From Gloeopeniophorella convolvens (Eukaryota > Basidiomycota > Agaricomycetes > Russulales): a stretch of 15,858 nucleotides of DNA. The stretch covers positions 1 through 15,858 of the forward strand of contig WTXD01000233.1 of NCBI GenBank assembly GCA_022496205.1, given 5' to 3'. The notes below the pieces were generated by a model. It saw only the letters and a program-made list of their open reading frames with translations, was not told where the DNA came from and did not search any database. This document shows, piece by piece, positions 9,089 to 15,858 of this stretch; position 1 is the stretch's first letter; each line of letters opens with the position of its first letter. The translations under genes were made by a program, and so were the position numbers.

Positions 9089-11013
9089 TCAATCAATGTG
9101 TGCGCAGATACAGTGACCGGGTAGGGAAATTGATTCTTGACGAGTGGAAGAGGATATCATAATTCTCGGGTACAATTCACCAGGTACGTGGGTTCTTCTC
9201 GTATTTGCGACCTCCACTATGATGGGAGTGGGTATGCCTATGCTTGCGGTGGGGTGAATGTAGGACGATGGTAACACTGCCGGGAGCCATGGGTGACACC
9301 CAACACGTTCATTCGTCCCCAGTACCGGAATGGTGGGTGCCTGCGGGGTCCCAGCAGGGTTCGAGACCCCCTGGAATCCGCCACCAAAAGCGCTGCCTGC
9401 AACGGGAGCCGCTCCGGGACTATGATATGTGTGAGCTACGGGTCGAGGGCTAGCCCCGGATTGACCACCGCTACGTGACCCTTCTCCGCCATGTGAATCC
9501 CATTGCTGGTCGTCTTCCGAGTCAGACGAAACACCGCGGTCGAGGCGCCCCCGGTGGCGGAGCACCCGGTCCAGGTAGCTGCGATGGACGGCTGGGGTGG
9601 GTTCCGCTACGAGTGGTCGACGCCCGACATCACGCGGCTCTCGGTACGCGGGACCCTTGTCCATGAATGTGTCCCCGAGGCGACTTGCTCCGAACGATCG
9701 CTCCGTACGAGACAAGTTACCCAAGATGGTGGCAGGGTTGACCGGTTCAGGAACGTGATTGAACGATTTATTTGAGGCACCAGAACCATGTCCGTGGCGG
9801 TGGTTGTGTGTGCTATCCGGGCGGGGGCGTATGCCATATGACAAGGGACGCGCTCCATCTGCACTCGAGCTCTCCCAATGAACGGCGTGCCGGGCCGGGC
9901 CCAGATCCTTGGATGTGCGCTGATGGTAGTAGGGATCAGTGCGGGTGGGGGGCTCGAGGAGAGGTGAGGAGATAGTGCTTCCAATGCGAGTTGAGCCGCG
10001 GGACACCGCAGCGGGCGGCGAGTCGTCAAATAAGCCGGTTTCTGTGAATCTGTATTCATGGTCGTTTACGAGGCCGCGGTCAGCCTGGCTACCGGCCGGA
10101 GTTGACGTCGATGAAGAGTGTGAGGGGGTGTAGACGCGACTGAAGTCGGTGAGGCGCTGTAGTGCCTCGTCGTCCTCCTCATAGACCTCCGAGTATGTAT
10201 GCCCTGGGGCGCGCGTAGAACGCCACCCTCCCCCAAGCTGCTGGCGATCGCGCGCTTGGCTATGAATGAGTGCGGCAGTGGCGGCGGCCGACTGGGCGGA
10301 GATCTGCAGCTTGCGGGGATCAACAAAACGTTCGTGCTCCTGATGTAGGTGGGCAGCTTCGAGATGCGCATCTTAGAGGTGAACAACTTAAAAATAAATA
10401 GGACTACATACCCTCCGCGATGGCAAGACCGACCACGGCTTCGCACTGACGCTCGGTATCTTGCACTTCGTCATAGATAAGAGGGTGATGGAGACAATGC
10501 CTGAATGCCTCATATGCAGCTGCATGGCCGAGCTCAGCGGGGAGGTGGCGCGCCGGGTCGCTCTACGAAAGTGCGGTTAGACGAGTGTTACATATTCTAG
10601 CAAGACGACGCACAAGACCTCCGTAGATGAGACGATGCAAATACCGGGCCTCGACCAGCCCCGCAGCCGCGGCAGAATGAATCCCCCCGATTGCGGACTC
10701 GTAGAGACGGCTGATGGACGAGTGGATGAGGGACGAGATGCTGGAGAAGGGCCTTGGAAACGCACGGGTCGTAAAACGGCGAGTGAGCATGAAAGAAGTG
10801 GCGCCCAGTCCCTGTAAGTGCGCGATCAATATCAAGAGATAATGACGTTGGACGACTCCCTACATGATTCGTGTGGTCGATAAGACAAAGGCGGGGGTGC
10901 GCCGAATTTGAACTAAGATGACGAGAATGAGAAGAAATCAATCGAAGCCGAGAGGGCAAATGCACCCCATGTGTTGCCCAGAGGACAGAGTCTGCGTAGC
11001 GAGAGGGTGGCAT
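9089..11013 (-). CDS. Unknown fungal protein, helical N-terminal half and disordered C-terminal half
   Basis: Exons (minus strand) 11013-10864, 10811-10614, 10562-10412 and 10371-9089 join in phase to 593 residues. Introns are 52, 51 and 40 nt; the second has a GTGCGT donor and a CTAAC branch point before TTTCGTAG. Residues about 60-230 look helical and Ala-rich (IHSAAAAGLVEARYLHRLIY; AVVGLAIAEDAHLEAAHLHQ). Beyond about 230 the sequence is low-complexity, with HNHRHGHG at 355-362 and an acidic SDSEDD at 449-454. No catalytic motif, membrane segment or known domain is recognised, so no function is given. Start: 11013 is the ATG whose frame joins exon 2 in phase; an internal ATG in exon 2 (about 10787) opens a presequence-like MLTRRFTTRAF and is an alternative. 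The last 60 or so codons have weaker third-position GC, so the true 3' end could use another splice. It is convergent with the zinc-finger gene and divergent from the histone-fold gene. Confidence 0.7.
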
Positions 11014-11269
11014 AGACGAGTAGGGGGAGAAGAGTAGTCATAGCCGGCGTGCTATTATATGCGCTGGTTGACGTTGAGGAGGAGCAGAAGGTGGTGACCT
11101 GCGGTGACGACACGGCACAGCGCGGGGCCCGGCCCGGCAGTTGCCGTGGTCGTCTCACAAGAAGCGGTTCTGCAAACATCGCGCATATATTCGCCTATAT
11201 TTATATTAATCCGTCTCGTTCGTTCTCTTTTTTCGCTTTCCCCCTTGCTGTTGCCAACAACCACAGCGC
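11014..11269. promoter_or_regulatory. Divergent promoter region between two genes
   Basis: 256 bp separate the two start codons. AT-rich TATA-like strings lie on both sides: CATATAATAG on the minus strand (about 11061-11052) and ATATATTCGCC followed by TATATTTATATT on the plus strand (about 11184-11206). A pyrimidine-rich leader (about 11216-11250) precedes the plus-strand start. Sharing of control elements by both genes is inferred from the short distance. Confidence 0.55.
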
Positions 11270-14200
11270 ATGTCCACTCTTTCCCCCGGCCGTCGTCAGT
11301 CGTCCCTCTCGCTGTTGCCTTTGCCCATACTGACCACCTCCCAGATCCCATGTACATCTCTCCCCACTCGGCTGAGGTTATCCTCTCCGACTTTCGGCCC
11401 CTCAAGCTCCAAGTAGACGCCCTCCAGTTCCTCAACGGCCTCCTCGATGAGATTCTAGCAAGCGTCATCTCTTCTGCTTACTCAATTCTCACCGACCGCC
11501 TAAAAATTGGTCTGCTCAAAACACTGTCCACGACGCTAGGAAAGGATGCCCTTCTCGAGGCTGAAATGGAGCTCCGTGCCTATTGGCAACGCCCGAATGC
11601 CGTCAAACCCTCGCCAGCCCAAATCTCTGTGTCTGACCAGAACTTCTCCCTCCCACTCATGATAGAGGCATGTACTCTGTTCTCGCTCGCGGCCTGCTCG
11701 ATCAAACCGACATCCTCCAGCTTATGCGCCTCAAGTGCGAAGCCTATTCTACGCTGAATGATTCAGATGAGGATGCGCATGCAGAGGGCAAAATTCAGGA
11801 ACGGTTGCAATCTCAGGGCATGGAGCCCCCGAAATCAGTCATAGTCGCTCCTGCCGCTTTGTATCTCACTGCTATCCTCGAGTGAGTCTCGCCTCGTGGT
11901 TGTGTGTGGTCCGAACGCTTACGTTCTTCCACCCTTTCAGGTGTATATGCGAGTGAGTTTCGATCTCTGTTGCTGAACGCGCGCTAGCCTCAGCTCACAT
12001 GTCCAGACATATATTGTCTAACGTTGGCCGTGTTGCTACGCGGGACAGCAGCAAGGAAGTCGCCGGGACGCAGGACCTTTTCATCGCGCTTTGCGAGGAT
12101 GATAACATTTATCCCATGTTCAAGGTTTCCAAAGGTGATCCCTTAATTTGGAATTCTCTGATCGTATTCATAAAATATCGGCTATACAGCACACGAAGCG
12201 ATCGAAGCCGCGCTCAAACCGTCCTCGAGGCCACGGAGAAGTAAATCCTTTTCCAGGACCGAGCGGTACGAGACACAAGAGCCACCCCTGCCAGATTCGT
12301 CTCCCCTCTTGCGCTCTCGCATGTCATCAGAGTCCGGCACCCACCCCGCGGTCTCGGGGTCCGTGGGGATGGAGTATTCGCCACCGAGAACATCGCTGGA
12401 GAAAGGCAGAGCCATCAAACTATTCAAGGCACACAGCCGTTCTTCTAGTGATCGCGATGCGAGTCGCCCGTCGGACGCTCTCCATCGTCCAGATGTGGGA
12501 GGAAAGAGTTTTAGCGCCCAGAGTGATGGTATTAATGACAACGTTTCCTTGGACACAGAGGTTCGCTCCCTGTCTAACCCTTCACGATCATGGCTATACT
12601 CACTATACGGCAGGAGGGGAGCTTTGTGCAGGAATTCGACGATCTCATGCGATCTGGGGACACGATGAAGGTGTCGTTGACCCCTGACAGGCTGCGAACA
12701 ATGGAGGTACGCATGTTGGCCCGTAATCTTCTTCTCTTTCTTATGCCACACCGTTATCTTATCCAGTCGGCGAGGCAATCACAACGCCCTACCCGAAGGA
12801 CGCCTCGTAGCACATCTAATGACCACCCATGGGCACCTTCGACTACAGCTGAAGATGGCCGCTCGTCTGTTTCCCCGGAGGCCAAACCCCACAACTCAAG
12901 AAGGCCATCACTCCCCCATGTCGGCTCCATCGTGGAGGATGAGGAACCCAAGGAAACAGCGTCTTCCCTCCGGAAAAACCAGTCGCTGCCGGGCGCACAT
13001 CCGATCTCGGACGTGCGCATGCGGGCCATGTCGGCTCCAGGAATAGCACCACCAAACGGGCAGCGTGTTGCTAGGAAGCCTTCTTTGGGCCTGAACGGAC
13101 CATCTCCTTCGCCAATGCCTCCAATCCGGGAACCATTCACTGGACTCAAAAGTACCCCCGGCGTGCCGCCGCGAAGCCGCAGGGTGCAGCGCAATCGCGA
13201 GTCGATGGACCTCGATGATATTATGAACGGCTCCGAAGATGGAAGTGAGCCGAGCCCCAGCCTTACTGGCCAGACGACGCCTGGACGGACCCGTCCGCAT
13301 GTGGTCTCCAAAGCCACGAACGATTTGATCTCGTTTCTCGAAGAAGGTCCGCCCCCTGAAATCCAGCCGATCCACTCTGCAGCGATTAGTGCCATCTCCC
13401 TTACCCCGACCACCAAGTCTGGCAAGAGTGGTAGCCGACTGCAGCGCATGATTTCGAAACTCAATCTCGCAAAAGAAGAGCGAGTTATGCAAGATTCGCA
13501 GCGCGGCCGTGGCTCTGGGATCGTGAGCGCGCCTTCAACGCCTTCGTTGTCGTCACAGAGGTCAATCAGCTCAAATTATCTGCCACCATTGCCCGTTGCC
13601 GTCAAACCGGTACCTCCGCCTTTTGCCCCACCCCCTCAACTCGCACCAATATCTCCACCATCATCGCCTTCTCGGACGCCTGTCGATGATGTCCCACCTC
13701 AGTCGACACGCAATGATCGTTCACGCAAGATGTCCGTTCGCAAGGCTGTTCCGAACTGGGAGGCTGTGGCAGATCAGGGAATTCCAGCGGCGCTGATCAG
13801 AGATGCGAGAATGACGCCCTCGCCACGCCCCATGTTGTCGCCCTCGCCTGTGCCAACTCCCTCACCGACCCCTTCTCAAACGCCTTCTCGGGCAAACAGT
13901 CAAGTGCAGACTATCATCTCGCCATCTGAAATCAGGGACGTAATGGCCACGCTCAGGATAGCCAGAGCCTCTTCGAACTGAGTCTCCGGTGATAGAACCC
14001 GCCTCTCCCGCTTCAGCTGGAATCGTCGATACTCCAGCCTCACGAGAGAATGTGAACGGGCGGGCAGACCAGGTTTACCACCAAGCATCTACCGGCCAAG
14101 TCGTCCCGCCCCAACAATCGCTCGTCTTCTATAAATGACGACCAGCCTCATTCACCCCGACGACCGAATGGCCGCCGTCCCCAGCCGTCTAGTGGTACTG

Positions 14201-14610
14201 TCGATCGTTCCCAACGCATTCCCGCGACCCCTTCATTGTCTGAAACTCTCGCATTGGATATGCGCAAGCTGATGCTGCAAGCCACGACTGCTGACCGATG
14301 CCGTTTACTCTGGATACCTTTCTTACACGTGTTGGCATTGCGCTGCCGCCCATCCCAACTGCTGGTAACACAATCTCGATTCGCAGCCTCTGGACGGACC
14401 CTTGTGGAGCATCTTCTAGGCTCAGATGCAGACGAGTCATTACTACCCTACACCCGCCCCACCGCGGATGAAACGGAGCCCCAATCTGCGCTATCTTCCA
14501 CACACCTGACATCGCACGAAGATGAAGACCTGCGCAGAGGTCTTCCCACACCCCCCATGGACAATGTGAATTCTGTTACCGCACCACCACCTTGTAGCGC
14601 TGCAGCATAA
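11270..14610 (+). CDS. Large protein with an H2A-like histone-fold segment; 3' end structure uncertain
   Basis: Preferred exons: 11270-11294, 11345-11667, 11721-11881, 11941-11952, 12007-12134, 12190-12560, 12614-12706, 12767-13903, 13962-14072, 14146-14610 (941 residues). The start at 11270 rests on a tiny first exon spliced over an intron with an ideal CTGAC branch and CCCAG end; otherwise ATG 11350 is used. Residues 162-213 (ALYLTAILE, CICEHILSNVGRVATRD, LFIALCEDDNIYPMF) resemble histone H2A from helix 2 onward, where H2A reads VYLAAVLEYL. Residues 15-116 are helical. Residues 341-371 form a compact block with MKVSLTPDRL; the rest is Ser/Pro-rich with a PSPxPTPSPTP run at about 720-750. 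The fold suggests binding to DNA or to another histone-fold partner; the role is unknown. The intron 11668-11720 has a GC donor. Without the 13904-13961 intron the frame ends at TGA 13979-13981 (775 residues). Downstream coding-like blocks change frame, so this end may hold introns, indels or errors. Confidence 0.8.
11941..11952 (+). other. 12-nt microexon inside the histone-fold coding region
   Basis: Flanked by an acceptor CCCTTTCAG ending at 11940 and a donor GTGAGT starting at 11953. It supplies the last base of one codon, the codons for Cys-Ile-Cys, and two bases of a Glu codon, joining TAILE to HILSNVGRV within the H2A-like segment. Its length is a multiple of three, so skipping keeps the frame but removes four residues. 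Confidence 0.75.
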
Positions 14611-15050
14611 GTGTTGTTTTGCAGTATTACAGCATACCCTCTTCTCTCTTCTCACTATACCACGAATCCTCTATATCTCGTTTGCTCTATATCACAGACC
14701 GCTCTTGTCTATCTGTTAGTGGTGACAATATTGGATTTATGAACTGGATTCAGAATGCTTTATGTATACATATGTCTATAGTGCCCCATGGATCAACTGA
14801 TGGTTGATGAACAATAATCCGCACCCATCCATTGTTGCACCAACACTGCATTGCCGCCGGGTCCCCTGCCACCTCCAAAGAAGCAATGCGGACTGGTTAC
14901 GAATTCGAGGAGACAGTGCATGATGCCACGGGGCACTGGCGTCGTTGATCTTTAGATAACAGACGATGATCCTACCGCGCAGCCGTGAGACGATGGGACA
15001 AGGGTGTCACTCAGCTAGGGACATCATTCGATAACTGTGCGAACAAACTA
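14611..15050. other. Spacer between convergent genes
   Basis: 440 bp between the stop of the histone-fold gene and the stop of the BTB gene. The first part (14640-14720) is CT-rich with many CTCTAT-like strings. No RNA gene, repeat or coding frame can be supported. Confidence 0.55.
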
Positions 15051-15858
15051 TCAAGCATAACCATCACGCTCGTTGAGCTCCTCGTCTCGCGCCTTCAATG
15101 TCTCATACGACTCCAGCCCAAACCACTCCGGGATCTGGTCCCAAATCGCCTGGCGCCCGGCATGGACGACCGGGATGAAATCCTCCCTGCACTTGCCGCA
15201 GAGAGGCAGCCCACGCAGATACTGCCCGTCCACCCACTCGGTATGGTGCAGCATGTCGATCATCTGGCCTAGCGTGAAGAGCGGATCGCCGTCGCGCCCC
15301 GCCGCAATGCCGCCGACCGCGCGCAGCGTGTTGAGCGTGATGAAGTAGAACGCATCGCGGCACGCCTGCCCGCCCACGCACTCTGCGGCCGGCGCGCGGT
15401 TCTTGACGTGTTCGTTGAGGAACGTCGCCACGGAGCGCTGCAGCGCCTCGCGCCCGCGGAAAGTGACCACGAGGTCGTCGTGCGAGAGCATGACGGGTGC
15501 TGTCTCCTGCACGAGCATCGGTGACGTGAACTGCGACAGGGGAGCGGACGCGGCGGAGGACGCGACGCCCGATGCGGGGCTGTTCTCGCCGGAGGTCTCG
15601 AGGACGAGGTGCGCGAGCGGCTCCGTTCCGCTTGCTGTCTTGGACGTGCCGTAGCGCGAGAGGTCGTAGAACGCAGCAGGGAGGATAGAGCCGACGTTCA
15701 GCTCGCGGGCAAGGTTGACGACATGGATCGGGCACGGGATCTCGTGGCGAGGGTCATAGTGGCCGTCGGATGCCACCGACATGCGCTCGCGTCGGTCCCA
15801 CTCTGCGAGTGTCACAGGGAAGTACGTCTGGAGACGTTCCAAGCATTGTCGTCGAGGA
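15051..15858 (-). CDS. BTB/POZ-type fungal protein, C-terminal part (5' end outside window)
   Basis: A single intron-free frame gives 268 residues up to the TGA at 15053-15051 and is still open at base 15858, so the start and the BTB core lie upstream of this fragment. The visible part has the usual downstream layout of Agaricomycete BTB proteins: a helix ending LERLQTYFPVTLAEWDRR, then VNLARELNVGSILPAAFYDLS, a Ser/Ala/Thr-rich insert, LVVTFRGREALQRSVATFLN, a Cys-containing segment CVGGQACRDAFY, and a closing LCGKCREDF plus WDQIPEWFGL. In BTB proteins the N-terminal domain mediates dimerisation or cullin-3 binding; this family is greatly expanded in mushroom-forming fungi and mostly without known targets. 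The GC-rich codon use makes the other frames look open, but only this frame gives family-like sequence. Assignment to the family rests on this recognisable layout; the N-terminal domain itself is not visible. Confidence 0.85.
   Translation of the reverse strand, partial: PRRQCLERLQTYFPVTLAEWDRRERMSVASDGHYDPRHEIPCPIHVVNLARELNVGSILPAAFYDLSRYGTSKTASGTEPLAHLVLETSGENSPASGVASSAASAPLSQFTSPMLVQETAPVMLSHDDLVVTFRGREALQRSVATFLNEHVKNRAPAAECVGGQACRDAFYFITLNTLRAVGGIAAGRDGDPLFTLGQMIDMLHHTEWVDGQYLRGLPLCGKCREDFIPVVHAGRQAIWDQIPEWFGLESYETLKARDEELNERDGYA

Noticed and set aside
9573..9800. Possible separate gene on the plus strand around 9475-9775
   Set aside because: Short frames antisense to the unknown minus-strand gene, with no start context or domain.
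11672..11720. GT-AG intron with donor GTACTC in the histone-fold gene
   Set aside because: The donor is canonical but the join is out of frame and reaches a stop soon after; the GC donor at 11668 keeps the frame and gives a coherent protein.
12754..13464. A 236-codon open frame on the minus strand
   Set aside because: It is antisense to the large exon of the histone-fold gene and arises from its GC-rich codons; the product resembles no family, while the plus strand joins in phase with upstream exons.
14100..14145. 28-nt intron (14073-14100) as an explanation for the frame change
   Set aside because: It would be in phase but is far shorter than the 40-62 nt seen elsewhere in the window; the 73-nt intron ending at 14145 reaches the same frame.
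15103..15735. A 210-codon frame on the minus strand overlapping the BTB fragment
   Set aside because: Same strand, shifted frame; Arg/Ala/Pro-rich by-product of high GC. The other frame gives BTB-family-like sequence.
1..15858. CRISPR arrays, insertion sequences, integrase genes, long terminal repeats
   Set aside because: No regularly spaced repeats, no transposase, reverse transcriptase or integrase motifs, and no matching terminal repeats were found by eye on either strand.

Overview
The window looks like nuclear DNA of a filamentous basidiomycete, probably an Agaricomycete. Every recognisable gene is cut by many short introns (about 48-63 nt) with GTRNGY-like donors, and spliced exons join in phase into sensible proteins. 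Coding third positions are GC-rich, leaders are pyrimidine-rich, and a fungal-style BTB protein and a fungal-type complex I assembly factor are present. There are no operons, no CRISPR array and no identifiable transposase.

Layout: (1) 1-859, minus strand, 5' part of NDUFAF5, a mitochondrial methyltransferase-fold protein needed for respiratory complex I; its 3' end lies before base 1. (2) 860-4913, about 4 kb with no gene I can defend. It holds the NDUFAF5 upstream region, an AT-richer stretch, a GC-rich stretch with a 117-bp imperfect tandem repeat inside an open minus-strand frame, a decayed tRNA-like element, a pyrimidine-rich block, and the upstream region of the next gene with a 14-bp perfect palindrome. 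(3) 4914-8968, plus strand, a nine-exon gene for a protein of about 1,200 residues with a long disordered Ser/Pro/Thr-rich body and three C2H2 zinc fingers near the C-terminus. (4) 9089-11013, minus strand, a four-exon gene of unknown function. (5) 11270-14610, plus strand, divergent from gene 4 across a 256-bp shared promoter; a large protein with an H2A-like histone-fold segment near its N-terminus, including a 12-nt microexon and a GC-AG intron, and with an unsettled 3' end. (6) 15051-15858, minus strand, the C-terminal part of a BTB/POZ-type fungal protein whose start lies beyond the window.

The genes look like an ordinary assortment of neighbours, not a pathway. Two (the zinc-finger protein and the histone-fold protein) are probably nuclear and one (NDUFAF5) mitochondrial. 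I see no defence system or biosynthetic cluster. The most notable content is gene architecture: GC-AG introns, a microexon, a stop-free intron that splits a zinc finger, and an H2A-like fold in a large protein I cannot name. All splice models were made by eye from the DNA and have no transcript support here.
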